DNA of 64,000 bases from Lophius americanus (GCA_037951165.1 JBBDHG010000008.1:8090001-8154000); one strand, 5' to 3'. Counted from the first letter of the stretch, positions 20,746 to 32,880 are shown. The notes: generated by a model from the sequence alone, not told the origin. Translations and numbers: made by a program.

Positions 20746-22730
20746 ATATGACCTTTTCTCTAAAACCTCCATGCAACATGTTGAGAATGAGTTTCAGTAA
20801 CTTTGAGTGTTGCCATGTTGGCTTTTTTTAAGTGACTTTTAACTTATAATTCTGTAAAGTTAACGGTTGTGGAATGCTGTTTCCTGGGCTTGTTTCTATT
20901 TGCTCTGCTGGCTCAAGGTTTTGAAAACACACAAAATGCATTTTCAAAACAGATCTGAGAAGAATTGCCTCTAAGTTTGAATTTAAAAGAGTAGGTAAGT
21001 GCCCTCAGACCGTTTAAGCGCGATGCCTTTTCTTTAGGGACCGGACATTTTCTTCTATCAAGCCGTAACCCTTATGAGGAAAATCCTGATTTTTCCTGAT
21101 TGACCCAGACAGCAAAAATCCATAAAGTATTTCAACAGACTTTCAGTGACCCATTAAAATCACTTGATAGCAAGGTGATTACCAGCAATGGACAGTGAAA
21201 ATGATGTTTGTGCCCTGAATGCAAATTTGTCCAAAAACTGCAAACGACCGTAAATCTTTTTATAGCCAGTGATGCGAGGATGCTTTGAAGCCTGCAGGAT
21301 TTCTGCATCAGCATGACAGAGATGTTGCTGCTTTAATCTTCTACATTTGTTGTGTTTCTTAAATCCCGGCTCTGTTGTTTGGTGCTGCATTAACCTATTT
21401 TGCTCATCACAGCTCCAGCTTATCTTCCGCACAGCTCAAAAATGCTCCCTCTCTATCGGAAAGTAAATCTCCCTTGGATAATAACTCCAATACACAAAAA
21501 GTAAATTGTCGAATTAATCCTATATGCAGCTCGACACAGCTCTTATCTTAAGGGTTAAATTGGAGCATTGGTTCACTGGATGTCTGATCTCAGGCTCAGC
21601 AGGCATATGAATCACATCCATCTTCCTTTCCTGCCATAGCTTCTTTTCTTCTGCTTGCTGGATGTTGCCTCCAGATCAGAGGGTCTTGGCAACACTGCCT
21701 CCTGCATGTTTTCAGTGGCGTGGTGGCATCCAAAGAAGACTCTTTTTTTCAAAAAGATATCTTTAAATTCTTTAGAGGCTGTGATTATCTCATCACCACT
21801 CAGGGAATGAGAAGATGAAAACCTCTGTGACCAATCATAAAGGAAAGATCTTAAAAATGTTGCATCAACAAAAAACCCATGCAAGATTCACACATATATT
21901 CATTTCGCCCCGAGGATGTCTCAAAGGTTTTGTTGAGCTATTGTCAAAACATCTCTCTCAATTACTCTCTGCTAGTTAGTTACTTTGATCGTTAGTGGAT
22001 TCTTCACAAATTATTGGACAGACTCCCACAAAGGAAATACAGGCCATTAAATATTCATGCTCCACAAAGAGTAAATCACTTGATTTGAATAACCTCCTAA
22101 ACTTAGTTTAAGCTTCACTCCTCTCAGGATGAACAAGTCCCAAAAGGGTGACAGCTGTTGACTTAATGACTCCAAATATTGCCGACATTTCATGTAAGTA
22201 TTTTTAATCTCTAAAACTACGAACCATTTATTTATTTATATTTTAGTACAGAGAGCGTTAATCTTTGGGACAAAGTGTCAAAATGACAAACAGCATGACA
22301 TTTTTAACAGGCCGCAGGTATAAAATGTTATGACTCCCTCAACTCATCTTTACCACCATCATGTGGAGAGAAAAAAACACTGAATAATTTCAGTCATTAT
22401 CTTTTCAATATGTTTGTTTAAATTGAATTTTTTAATGTACCCACCATTTATCATGGAGAAACTAATAAAATCAACAGATTTCCATTCATGTCAGCCCTTA
22501 GAGAAGAACCGTAAGTCATTTCAAATAGGCTTTATTGGAAAGACTGAGGTTGCTTGAATTGTCATTTAAGGACATGTTTTAATCAGAAATCCCAGAAAAA
22601 ACACACATGTCTCGTTGATAGAATGGTGGTATTACATTTAGCATGAACTCATAGGCGAAAGGTTGGTCTTTGGTGAGGAGGGCTCCACTTCTGTCCCTCA
22701 AACCTGCTGCCTGCACAAAAATATATACTT
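20746..22730. other. No gene seen
   Basis: Unique DNA. The 22030-22100 part has homeodomain-like TTGATTTGAAT and CCATTAAATATTCATG words but no gene. Minus frames at 21160-21432 and 21612-21884 are not recognisable. Confidence 0.4.
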
Positions 22731-22739
22731 CTTGAATTG

Positions 22740-22910
22740 CGAAAACACATGACACTGCAATTTTACTCCGAAGCACTCTAAAGCAGAGGGTATGCAAATC
22801 TCCCACAATGCACAGGGCAAAGCTACTTTCATGTGAGGTCAGTAAACACAGTCCTGAGTGGAGGGAATTACAGTCATCTGTCAAATGCAGATCCTTTGAT
22901 GGAGGGTCTA
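22740..22910. promoter_or_regulatory. Candidate conserved regulatory element
   Basis: This unique stretch has a POU-type octamer-like TATGCAAATC (about 22792), an 'ACAATGCACAGGGCAAAG' stretch and a forkhead-type GTAAACA (about 22842). Such dense sites are typical of vertebrate conserved non-coding DNA. Conservation was not tested. The overlapping 129-codon minus frame (22579-22968) is probably incidental. Confidence 0.18.
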
Positions 22911-23935
22911 AGTGCTCCTCGCGTCTAAAGGGGATGGAAGTTTTAAGCAGGAATGCATAACAGAGCAATTTAACAGCTTAACGCCACAAAGATGAAATGC
23001 AGTCGGCTGATTGGTCAGTTCTTCCTCAGTCTCGCCATGGATCAGGGTTACACCAAGTCCTATCTTTAAGGTACCCTGTGAGTATTTTGTTTTTACTCTG
23101 TTTTAAGATTTTATTGTCTGTTAATGTGTCCTTAAGAATCACTCCAGCTTACATTCCTCGCTTAAAGGTACTGGGATGGTGAATATTACAGTTTTAATAC
23201 TGTTTTTCTACTAAGCCTGGTTGCTTTAAAAGCATGGTTGAACTAAATGCTTGATCAATCCTTTATAAACAGGAAATAGCTCAGAGAGCTTTCACCTCTG
23301 CCAAAACCAGCATATCAAAACTCCAGCCATCAGAAACTTTTTACCAGACCAAGCCTCGACAAAACATTCCGAGACATCATCAGTGACTTACAAATACAAT
23401 CCTATTTATTTTTAAAATATCTCATTTCAACAGATCAAAGAGAAACTTCCTAATGCGATGTTAGGGTCCTTAGAGGAGCTGTTAAGCCCCCCCATGGTAA
23501 TAGTGTAGAAAATAGCTGCGCACACACATGCCACAATTAAAGACATTGTCATTAAAACCTGAAAACATTTCCGGCCTATGTCATCGGTGAAAAATAGAAT
23601 AAAAATAACTCAACTCAAAATAAGAAAAGTTATTTGTTTCCAAAATGTTAATTGTAAGTATTTTAATAATTTACATTTATGTCAAAATGCATTCTATATA
23701 CTGTATGAGAACATTCAAATTTATGCTGCGGTTTTCTATCATGTGGCGATATGTGAATAAATTGAATTATTTAGTCAGATTAAATGAATGTTAACTTGTT
23801 TCTTTAATATTTATATTTAACATTAAGAGGTAATCCTAAGTAATACATAATAATAACTAGACATTTTATTTATTGTTCTTTTTTTTAAGTAGCAAAAGAT
23901 TCTCTACATGTGTAGAAAATAACAAGCAAAACAAC
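22911..23935. other. No gene seen
   Basis: AT-rich unique DNA. No repeats recognised. Confidence 0.45.
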
Positions 23936-23939
23936 ATGT

Positions 23940-24330
23940 TAAAACAGGAATTGAAATCCGACATTAAAACATAAACAGCTCAAACAACAATAACAAGACA
24001 AATGATTACATATTTAAAGCATACGTGAGGAGTTGGGTCTTGAGAAGTGGGTTGAACATGGTGGTCACTGATGTGTTTGGGTAGGGAGTTCCAGAGGGAG
24101 GTCAAACAATTAAGAAGGCTCCGTCACCCAGGTCCGGTACTTGGTCCTGGGAGGCGTAGAGAGGAGGTTGAGACTGTGAAGGTGGATATGGGCCGACAGG
24201 AAGGACGGGTACCTTGTCAGAAGGAATTTGAACTGGATTTGCTATGGTTACGGGGAACCAGTGTAGGTTCAGGACAGGGGTGATGTTGACACCCCTAAAT
24301 AATGTGTTTCTCCTATGGTCATGAGTCAAG
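23940..24330 (-). pseudogene. L2-like LINE C-terminal fragment
   Basis: On the minus strand, NITPVLNLHWFPVTI corresponds to 'HITPVL.sLHWLPV', the landmark of L2-clade RT C-termini. Then come GDGAF, SLWNSLPKHIS and MFNPLLKTQLLTYAL, matching 'GdRaF...a..LWNsLP..lr' and 'FK..LKThLF..AF' in two frames. Only the last roughly 110 residues' worth of the protein and a short 3-prime tail remain. Confidence 0.65.
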
Positions 24331-25055
24331 CTATAGATATAAAAGTATTATAAATTACATCAGACTACGGCCATTAATAAGACTCGGGTCATTTCATTCT
24401 CTCACATTGACTCAACATGATAGAAAAAATATTGCAATAAATTTGAACCTTTTTATTGTGTAAATTGAGATTGTATATTATATTCAATGTTTTAGCTATA
24501 TTTAGTATGAAAATATAGAAATAGGTAAAAAGAACAAACCTATGATGCATGATGCCTTCAGTGCCCCCACAAAGCAAATGGATCCATCTGTGTAAAGTCC
24601 ATTCATGATAATATTATTCTTGATTTGCATGATTAATTTTTTTATTTTATCATACTAGCAATTTTCTAAAAGGTGTTATCCGGCAATGTTGAAGACAGTC
24701 AAAAAGTGATGAAGAGTCTGTTCCTGGAACTAAATCCATCCACGTATTTCAGAATATCTTGCAGACAAGCACAAACATGGGTAATCACAACATCTATCTA
24801 TTAATGTCACTTAGATGTGTTGGTTTCCAACCTGTTTGGGGCCTAAAGGTTCATCACCAGCTGTACTGGCGAACAATTTTACTTTTTCTCAGCAAGTCAA
24901 ACTGCAACCGGTTTCCTGTCAGGACTGTTCGGTTTAAAAAAATAATTAAAAAACCCTCCACGTGGGTAACTCCATCTGCTCACAATGATCTACAAAAACC
25001 CTCAAAATGCAGACATTAGTCACTCTTAATGGTTTTAAACCCTTAAGTCATGAGT
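24331..25055. other. No gene seen
   Basis: AT-rich unique DNA. Confidence 0.45.
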
Positions 25056-25059
25056 GTTT

Positions 25060-25235
25060 AAAAGCCTGACAGCAATTGTTATGGTAATATGCCATTTTTC
25101 AGGGGCTAATTATGAAGCCTTCCTCAAAGACATTCAACCATTTTTCTTAATTTCCCTCTTCTGTTGGCTTGTAGAGAATAATGGTGCTGCCATTTTCTCC
25201 AACCATAATGAAATTCTGAGCAACTTGATTAGATA
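25060..25235. promoter_or_regulatory. Candidate conserved regulatory element
   Basis: A unique segment with homeodomain-like GCTAATTATG (about 25105) and repeated ATAATG words, in even-composition DNA flanked by AT-rich sequence. It resembles vertebrate conserved non-coding elements in texture only. Confidence 0.15.
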
Positions 25236-26635
25236 AAGGTCAAATAGAGGAGAAGAACAATAAATATCAATACTGAGAAGCATGTTTTCCACTTATGAGT
25301 ATAACTGCCTCATAACTCAGGGGCCGGACAAATGCGTTTAGTTTAGTCAAACTGTTTTCCTTCACATTGCTGTCCCATTCAACCATTTGCTTTTGAGTTA
25401 AATTAACATTACTGGGAACACCTAATGAAGGAGAGAGAAGAGGGCAGTCCTTAAAAATTCCTCATTACGGAGCAGAAGTTTCCTCCTTGAGTGTACACTC
25501 AGCAGTCTGCCGTGATGTGCAGAGCTCAAAAATAGTCCCATCGGCAGGAAAACAACTGCTATTTATCATAGAGACTCACCGTAAGTGAGAATAAGCAATT
25601 AAAATATCTGGGTCAGAGCTTTCTGCAATTGTGCTTACACTGAGACACAGCCCTACCATTCATCACAGTAGAAGAAGAAAAGGAGGAAGTAGACAGACTG
25701 GCAGCATCTCCACACTTTTCTTTGCCTGAATCCACAAACAATCAGTTGGAGGAGGCGTGTCAGCTCTGTTTCAGGGAAAGATGACTTCTATTCAATGTAA
25801 AGGGATTCCATTGGACAGATAAGGCTTTTGTGGGTTATCCATGTGTGTGTGAGGAGAGTCGGAGTCCCAGGTGACAGCTAACTCTGTTATCTCAAGCTGG
25901 GACCTCTGAAAAATGTGTGCTCACACCATCAATTCTGAAAACAGTTACTTTTTTCTTTTTCTTACTTTTTATTTCAAGTTTAACATTTCTGTTGTTTTAA
26001 CAGAGTTGAATTAAAAAAAAACAGAAGGGGGATACATAACACAAGCTTACAGATCAACGACACAAAGAAACAAGAAAACAAAAAAAAAATAGTAAGGTAC
26101 CACATAGAGGTAATGCCTCGTCAACAAAATGAAATGAAGCTCATCATCTTTCAGAAACAATCAGATTTGGGTAGCATCCTTTTGCTCTGCGATGATGTAT
26201 TTTTTAACTATGTCCATACGTTGTTTCAGACAAGGCGGTTCAGGAAACCTTTCAGTTCTTTACTATTTTTTTTTTTTTTACAAGCAATAAACAAGATTTT
26301 ATACAAGTAAGAGTCGTTCTTGTTAATCACAGCCTCTGTGAACGCACCAAGGCATGAGAATTTAATGTCCACAGGAATTTCACATCCCAAGATACTACTT
26401 ATGTTAAAACAAATTTATTGAAGACATAACCAAATACATATGGGAATAGTTGGCCTCCATGTGTCCACACCGTCTCCAGCGCTGTTGCTGTGTCTGGGTT
26501 TGCTTATTTTTCATTTGACGTCACTATGATATTTCCCTAATATCTTCTTTTACACTACATTTCAAATAATTTTAGAAAATTGTATTTATAGTTTGTTATT
26601 ATGGGGTGTGGAGTGTAGATTATTGAGGGGAAAGT
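25236..26635. other. No gene seen
   Basis: Unique DNA with A- and T-runs near 26010-26090 and 26265-26280. The 25430-25900 part is less AT-rich but carries no readable exon. Confidence 0.4.
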
Positions 26636-26639
26636 CGAA

Positions 26640-26770
26640 TGTAAACCTTTACTTTCTGAATATACTCAAGTAAAATTAACAGGTGAAAACTTAACCTAAC
26701 TAAATACAGTAATAAAGTATGCATTCTTCCATTTTCAACCTTGGGCATTTCTACCACTTACATTGAAGAG
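26640..26770. repeat. Possible hAT-type element fragment
   Basis: The words 'acctttactttctgaatata', 'ctcaagtaaaatta' and 'cagtaataaagtatgcattc' resemble the 'acttaagtaaaagtac' sequence common in fish hAT-like repeats. Neither terminal inverted repeats nor transposase are visible. Confidence 0.22.
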
Positions 26771-27009
26771 TTTTTAGAGTAAAAAAAAGAAAATCTGACT
26801 CATAAAATGATTTAATGAGAACATTTCGTATTTCAAGGTAAATAGTAAGTTTAATTAGATTACCTTAAAACTTTTGATAAATCATGTTTTCTGAAAAAAA
26901 TTTGACCCTCATTAGAGCCTTTTTACGGTTGTAACAAGTTACATGATTATGTTTAGTAACATCTCACATGATTTCATATGCCAGAAAATTCTTCCAATCA
27001 AATAGGACT

Positions 27010-27125
27010 TTCTTTCAGAGCCATGGTTAATTCCTCATCCTCCACTTTGATCTGTGGTGTCCCCCAGTGCTCCATCCTAGGTCCCTTACTTTAGCATACA
27101 CATTCAGCCACTGGGTCATATAATA
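27010..27125 (+). pseudogene. L2-like LINE reverse transcriptase fragment
   Basis: Reading from about 27040, SSSTLICGVPQCSILGPLL followed by a stop and then HIQPLGHI in another frame corresponds to RT motif B and its follow-on ('CGVPQGSILGPLLFsiYm.PLG.II') of L2-like LINEs. The G-to-C change in the PQG triplet and the frameshift show that it is dead. Only about 40 residues' worth remains. Confidence 0.6.
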
Positions 27126-29160
27126 AACAGGTTCAGTCACATTTTTCATTAAAGGGTTAAATAGTATTTATCATATTTTTCCAACAGTCACAACAGAGAA
27201 TGCTTCTTTTTTTTTTTGATTATGACATCAAGGCAAGTGAACTTTGCTGAATTCCATGTAATTTTCCAAACAGAAAATCCAAACCCAAAAATGTTTAAAG
27301 ATGTTTCCTTGCTTGTAGGCTACATTCTCTATTTACACTGTGACATGACCACAGTGACAATAAAGAGTGGTGCAGTGCTCAGTGCAAATGTCATTATAAT
27401 TCTGCAACAGATGTGGTTAGCATTGTCACTCTCAACATTTATTATTATTATTATTCATGGAGCAAATGTCTTTGCAACCATGGTCTAAAATGATGTGTAG
27501 TCAGGACTAATGTTGATGCTTTCCCATTCTAAGGCTGCAGAAAAATAACACAAAGATTTCGACATCATTCACATCACCTCTGGATTAAAAAAAAATAATA
27601 ATGATAATAGTAATAATAATAATAAAATTCTAATAATAATTATCGTTATTTGTATATGACTTCTCATACAGGAAATGTATGTTCCTTACAACAACAAAGT
27701 TACATAACCAAAGTGTTTAAAAAAAACAGGGCGAACATAATAACAGAAAGAAGTTTCACTTGAGGACTAAAACTGACGCAAAACTACCATCTTTGACTTG
27801 AAGTAGCTCTTAAGTAATGGCGTTTGTTAACTCACTCACTGAAGTTCAGTTCCTTTGTGTTTGAACCACAACACAGCAAATATTCTGCTGGTGTGAAATC
27901 AGTGGCAGTTACAATAGATAAAGGATCAGAAATGTATCCACCGTCAAATATCTGATACAGGTACATTAAAAAAAAAAGGAAAAAAATAGGTCCTGATCCT
28001 GAAGATGGCTTTCGGAATTCCCCAGCCTGTTCGTTTAGAGATGGACCAGATAGCAGAAGCTTCACTAACGAGACAGAAGACTTGAATAGAAAGCAGAGGA
28101 AATCAATGTTCACTGAGAGCCGTGAGGATCAGAAACTATACAGGAATCATCATGAGTCATACATAATTCCTCTGGGAAGGCGGGGTCAGTGTGTGTGTTT
28201 GATCACCGGATGCAGTCATATTATGAATGTCCATCTTCTCAAGAAACGAAACCCATAAAAACCTAGAGCAGTTCCTCCTTACAGGAAACGTATGGGCTTG
28301 TAGAACATACATAATGGGCCTCCTGCAAAAAATGTAAAATTAAACTATTTTGAAAATGCTGCAGGATTTTTGTGTTTTGTTTTGTGTTTTTCCTAATTTG
28401 AAAATAAATCTGCTTTATTTTTACTTAGTTACCTTAATTTATTGTCATTTCACAAGTTGCATTAAAACGGTAACTTTACTAATTTTTTATTTCATATTTT
28501 ATTTGTTCGAAATATGAAGTCAGAGCTGTTAAATTTAACACAGGCAATGTTATTATAGCTCTAAAATGATTGAATGGAAATAGAATAAGCTGGAAATGAT
28601 TGGTTAAATTAGTTAAATATCAACAACAATTCCTTATAAGGACTATTCAAAACAAAATGCTGTGTCTCAGATCTCACAGTCTCAGACCAAAACTTACTAT
28701 TCATACAACACTGTTATATTCATAATGTCATGACTTCCGACTGTGTCACACCTTCTCGCACACTTCAGACAGCATCTTTTGTCAGAAAAAATATACAGAC
28801 ACACGTGAGAAACAAGTGGGTCAAAGGGATGGTTTTTAAATTCTATATCATGTCCAACTGCCTTTCACTATTTAAATGGTAAATAATAAAAATACTAATT
28901 AAAATATGGTAAAAAAAAAGGACAGAATATTGCAGGTAGGTGCTTAGGCTCAAGAATGCGTTTTGGGCTTTACATTAGAGCAGAGCATACAGGCATAAGC
29001 CTGTAGTCTGTAGAATGTGTATGTTGAAGTGTAGTCTGTGATAAATCACAATGCACAACCAGTGGTGATATCATTATGTCCATGAAGACGTGAGCTTCTA
29101 AATCAGAGAAAATAATTTATTCCCTCTGTATTTATTTCATCAAAAAGGTTCACAAATGGT
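27126..29160. other. No gene seen
   Basis: Unique AT-rich DNA with AAT-type simple repeats at about 27440-27455 and 27592-27645. The 93-codon minus frame at 27832-28113 and the 90-codon plus frame at 27216-27488 are not recognisable. Confidence 0.42.
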
Positions 29161-29164
29161 TGGA

Positions 29165-29317
29165 CAAAACACTTAATAATAATAAAAATAATACATTTAA
29201 TTTATAATGCACTTTAAATTTGGATCAAATCTCAAAGTGCTACAAAGCAAAAGCAGATAAAAGCATCAATAAAAAAAAAAAAAAACTATATGAAAGCCTG
29301 ACCAAAAAGCAGCAATG
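29165..29317 (-). other. 3-prime untranslated tail of the L2 element
   Basis: Minus strand, after the ORF stop. It includes TGTAGCACTTTGAGATTTGA, then AAAGTGCATTATAAATTAAA, ending in imperfect ATT repeats. Such 'CACTTT...TATAAAT' tails with short repeats are recognised by the element's RT during priming in L2-like LINEs. Confidence 0.6.
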
Positions 29318-29818
29318 TTAATTAAGGTTATAGGTTCCGCTAAAAAGTAAAGTTTTAAGTCCTTTTTTAAATGTGTCAGTCGTCTGTGGAGCCCTGAGAT
29401 GGTCAGGGAGGGCATTCCACAGACGAGGGGCAGCAGAACAGAAGGCCCGATCACCCATGGTGCCGAGCTTAGTCCGGGGAAGGAGGAGGCGATATGAGTG
29501 GGTAGAACGGAGGGATCGTGTTGAGGTCAGTGGGGTGAGTAGTTCTTTCAGGTAGGGGGGTGCGTTACCATGGATGCACTGGTGAGTGAGGAGAGAGATC
29601 TTATAATCAATCCTGGTGGAGACGGGAAGCCAATGAAGGGAATGAAGAACAGGGGTGATGTGTTCATGTTTACGAACTCTCATCTGGATCCGCGCAGCAC
29701 TGTTTGGAACATACTGTAGTCTTTGAAGACTTTTATCAGGGATCCCGATGAGAAGTGCGTTACAGTAATCCAGTCGGGAGGAGACAAACGCGTGGACCAG
29801 CTTTTCAGCATCACTCAA
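29318..29818 (-). pseudogene. L2 reverse transcriptase C-terminal domain
   Basis: The frame of 166 codons is open and contains LDYCNALLIGIPDKSLQRLQ, then ITPVLHSLHWLPVSTRIDYK, then APRLWNALPDHLR and FKKGLKTLLF at the end. These are the consensus landmarks of the region after the RT thumb in L2-clade LINEs. It is in the same frame as the palm region upstream, from which an in-frame stop near 29840 separates it. The 60-codon plus-strand frame at 29373-29555 is its shadow. Confidence 0.85.
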
Positions 29819-29839
29819 AGTGAGTGAAGAACGGAGTTT

Positions 29840-30340
29840 CTAAATATTTCTGAGATGGTGAAAGGAGATCTTGCAGATGTGTTGGATGTGGGATTCAAAA
29901 GTGAGTTGAGGGTCAAATCTTACACCGAGGTTGGTGACTGATGAAGAGAGGGGAATGTCGTGAGAGAAGGTAATACTGGTTATGGAGGAAGACTGGGTCT
30001 GATGTGGGGTGCCAATTAAAATTGCTTCGGTTTTGGAGCTGTTCAACTAGAGAAAGTTGTTTTTCATCCACACCTTTATCTCCTCCAGACAAGCGAAGCG
30101 GAGAGTTGACAGGAGAGATGATGATGACGATGAGGATGGAGAGGCTGCGGAGGAACATGTGTCAGTTTTTATGTAGATTTGCATTTCATCAGCGTAACAA
30201 TGGAATGAGAGTCCATATCGACTGATGACACGGCCAAGGGGGAACATGTATAGTATGAAGAGAATGGGGCCAAGGACTGATCCCTGTGGGGACCCGACAG
30301 GTGATGGTGTGTGTCCGGGACTTTGAACTTCCAAGGGAAA
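29840..30340 (-). pseudogene. L2 reverse transcriptase palm with altered active site
   Basis: It has motif B as GSPQGSVLGPILFILYM and then motif C as HCYADEMQIYI. The universally required Y-x-D-D is Y-A-D-E, so the second catalytic aspartate is lost. A run of serines follows, then VWMKNNFL, an in-frame stop (CAG to TAG is the likely change), and LNSSKTEAILIG with NLGVRFDPQLTFESH. A frame change near 30335-30345 separates this part from the RT N-terminal half. It would normally copy the element RNA at the target site. Confidence 0.85.
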
Positions 30341-30344
30341 CGTA

Positions 30345-31034
30345 TTATTTTCTGTCAGTGAAGTAGGACTGAAACCAATTTAGGGCGATGGCAGTGAGTC
30401 CAGTGGTGTGATGTAGGCGGTGTAGGAGTATTCCATGTTCAACTGTGTCGAAGAAAGCAGACAAATCAAGGAGAATCAGGAGGGAAGGTGAACCAGCATC
30501 TGCTGCCATCCGTAGGTCATTTGTGACTCTAAGCAGAGCTGTTTCTGTGCTGTGGGCGGAGCGGAAACCAGACTGAAAGGTTTCAAAGAGGTTGTTGTAT
30601 TTGAGGTGGTCCTGGAGGTGGGCAGCAACTGCTTTTTCCAGAACTTTGGAGAGGAATGGGAGTTTGGAAATGGGCCTGTAATTAGTAAAAAGTTTTGGAT
30701 CGAGAGTAGGTCTTTTGAGGAGTGGTCTGATTATGGCGGCTTTTAGGGCAGATGGAACAAAGCCGGCCTGGAGGGATTGATTTATTACAGCGGTGATCAG
30801 GGGACTGATGGAAGAGATGTTAGTTTTCACTAGGGCTGTAGGAAAGGGGTCGAGGGCACAGGTGGAGGGCTTCATCGTCCCGATGAAAACCTCAACCTCC
30901 TGCTGTGAGATTTCTGGGAAACACTTTAGAGGCTGGGAGATCTCAAACTGTGAGTAAGCAGACTGGATAGGTAGAGAGGAGGAACCAGAAAGGACAGAAC
31001 GGATTGAGTCAATTTTTGATTTGAAGAAAGCCAT
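30345..31034 (-). pseudogene. L2 reverse transcriptase N-terminal half
   Basis: The 230-codon frame contains ALDPFPTALVK, then NYRPISKLPFLSKVLEKAVA, FQSGFRSAHSTETALLRVTN and LLDLSAFFDTVEHGILLHRL. These are RT motifs 0-2 and A of L2-clade LINEs; the motif A aspartate (SAFFD) is present. Plus-strand frames here (30552-30746) are antisense shadows. Confidence 0.88.
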
Positions 31035-31041
31035 GAAATTA

Positions 31042-31720
31042 TTACAGTGCTCTTCTGTAATTTCTGTAAATGGGGGAGATTGTTGTTTTAAGAAGATGAT
31101 TGATGGTGGAAAACAGCTGCTCAGAATTTGCAGGACTGATTTTGATGATGTTGGAGTAGAACAGTGACCGAGCCCCTCTAAGGGACTTTGAGTAGGCCTT
31201 TCGGTGTTCCCGAAAGGCTAGCTTGTGGACAGTGAGACCTGAAGCCTTATAACGCCGCTCAAGGACACGCCCAGCTGCCTTCGTTTTCCGTAGCTTGCTG
31301 GTGAACCAGGGGGCTGAGCGGGAGAAGGTGACTGTTCTAGTTTTTACAGGGACGTGACGATCCAGGATGCCACTCAGGGATTTATTGTAGAAATCTACTG
31401 AGTCATTGGCTGATACAAAGTTGGCCGAAAGAAGATGCTGGAGGTCGACTCTCATGGTTTCTGGGTTGATGTTTTTCATATTCCTAAAGTAGATTTGACG
31501 TTTGGGCTTAGTGAGGGAGGACACAAGCCACAATTCCATGGAGACGGCCTTGTGGTCGGACATACCCAGATTGTACACAAGAAGATTGCTGAGAGGAGCA
31601 GAGTCAGTGATGATAAGATCCAGAGTGTGCCCCATGGTGTGGGTGGGGACATCGAAAAGTTGCCGATTAAAACAATCCAGTAGTTGGAGAAATTCGGAAG
31701 CAAAACGACACGCATGGAGT
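31042..31720 (-). pseudogene. L2 endonuclease C-terminal part and linker
   Basis: This frame begins near 31715 with CRFASEFLQLLDCFNRQ and goes on to HTMGHTLDLIITDSAPLSN and then LGMSDHKAVSMEL, which holds the S-D-H catalytic histidine of the AP-type endonuclease fold. A basic linker (RRYKASGL, FREHRKAYSKSLRGARSLFYS) leads toward the RT. It is out of frame with the N-terminal endonuclease part by one shift near 31715. Confidence 0.85.
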
Positions 31721-32160
31721 TGACATGAATATTAGTATCTCCAAGTACTAAAATATTGGCAGAGGTTGTGTAAAATGACGACAAAAGGTTGTACATCTCA
31801 GAGATGAAGGCTGGGTTTTGTTTGGGTGGCCGGTAGATTAGAAGTATGGTCATGGAGAAAGGGGGTTTACAATTAAATGCCAGGCATTCAAAAGAAGAGA
31901 TCTCTGGCAACGGCAGGGGAGACAAGTCCAAATCACTGCGGTAGATGACAGACAGACCACCACCACGACCAGTGCTGCGGGCTTTCTGGAGGTAAGAGTA
32001 ACCGGCGGGACAGGTCTCATTCAGGACAGAAAAATCATCTGGTTGTTGCCAGGTTTCTGTAAGGCACATCACGTCCAGACATTTCTCCAGGATGTGGTCA
32101 TGTATGAGGCATGATTTGTTTGTGAGAGATTGTGAATTAAAGAGTTCGATTTTAATACTA
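31720..32160 (-). pseudogene. L2 endonuclease N-terminal part
   Basis: On the minus strand, KIELFNSQSLTNKS leads to CLDVMCLTETWQQPDD, the LTETW motif with the catalytic glutamate. Next are GRGGGLSVIYRSDL, LIYRPPKQNPAF and LVLGDTNIHVNSM, where the G-D-x-N motif is kept although its usual Phe is Thr. This domain nicks target DNA to start target-primed reverse transcription. The frame shifts after HVNSM. Confidence 0.88.
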
Positions 32161-32607
32161 GATGGAGCAGTGAGTCTCTGGCCGAAGAAGACTGAAATCC
32201 ACTCGACGTTTTCTAACCCGCACAGTGGATGATTTTATCGAAGAAAGTCCAGTGACACTAATGGGAAAAGCTCCAGCATTCTGATGACACGTCTGAGACG
32301 CGATAGTGCGCACGTCAGAGCAAAAGGACGGAATGGAGTTATCTGAGCGGGAGTAAAAAAACTTAGAACGGCAACTTCTGTGAATGTAACGGGGCCGGCG
32401 AAGGAGTCCAAGTTGTTTAATAACCGATATGCACAACGGAGTGTTGTAGTTGTTGAATTTCATCAGTTGGGTGACGGAATAATTCATCATCATGCCAGTC
32501 GTGGAGACTAGCCTGTTATTAGCCGTTAGCCATGGACGAGATGCACAGAGGACATTAGTAGCCGTTATTTTCATGGAAATGATGCCGAGAAAAAATCTAT
32601 CAAACAC
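32158..32607 (-). pseudogene. N-terminal or first-ORF region of the L2 element
   Basis: The 149-codon frame has an Arg- and Ser-rich product (RRPRYIHRSCRSKFFY, VRVRKRRVDFSLLRP) and lies directly upstream of the endonuclease, out of frame with it by a shift near 32185. L2-like LINEs often have a short, poorly conserved segment here. I do not recognise a specific domain, so the call rests on position. Confidence 0.5.
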
Positions 32608-32880
32608 AGAAAGTGATCAACAGCGGCTTTTGGTGAAAGTGTCACGGGGGCAGTGAGGAACAAGATGAATAAACAAACAGAAACGGACATAAACAGTGAA
32701 ACAAACAGATACAGAAGTCCCCGGGTGATGCTACACTTGCAGCAACAGGTAGGCGGACCGTCACCAGACTTGGTAGAATTCTTACAAATACAAATACAAA
32801 TACAGAATAACAGATACAAATATGGATATATATCCAAAAGGTTTGCCGGTGACCAACAATAAAAGGTATACTTGTCGGTT

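Larger units (their letters stand above)
29165..32880 (-). mobile_element. Near-full-length L2-clade LINE (defective)
   Basis: The element runs on the minus strand from a 5-prime region near 32.6-32.9 kb, through an apurinic-type endonuclease, reverse transcriptase and a conserved C-terminus, to a 3-prime end near 29165 rich in AATAAT repeats. Domain order and motifs match L2/Maui-like fish non-LTR retrotransposons. The main protein is split over three frames with internal stops, and the RT active site is changed. Poly-A or short-repeat tail and target-site duplications are not cleanly resolved. It is the most complete mobile element in the window. Confidence 0.85.

Noticed and set aside
29373..29555. 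Plus-strand 60-codon frame rich in Arg and Gly
   Set aside because: It lies antisense to the conserved C-terminal region of the L2 element, whose motifs are clear on the minus strand.
30552..30746. Plus-strand frame of 64 codons
   Set aside because: It is antisense to reverse transcriptase motifs of the L2 element.
31435..31723. Two plus-strand frames
   Set aside because: They are shadows of the L2 endonuclease on the minus strand.
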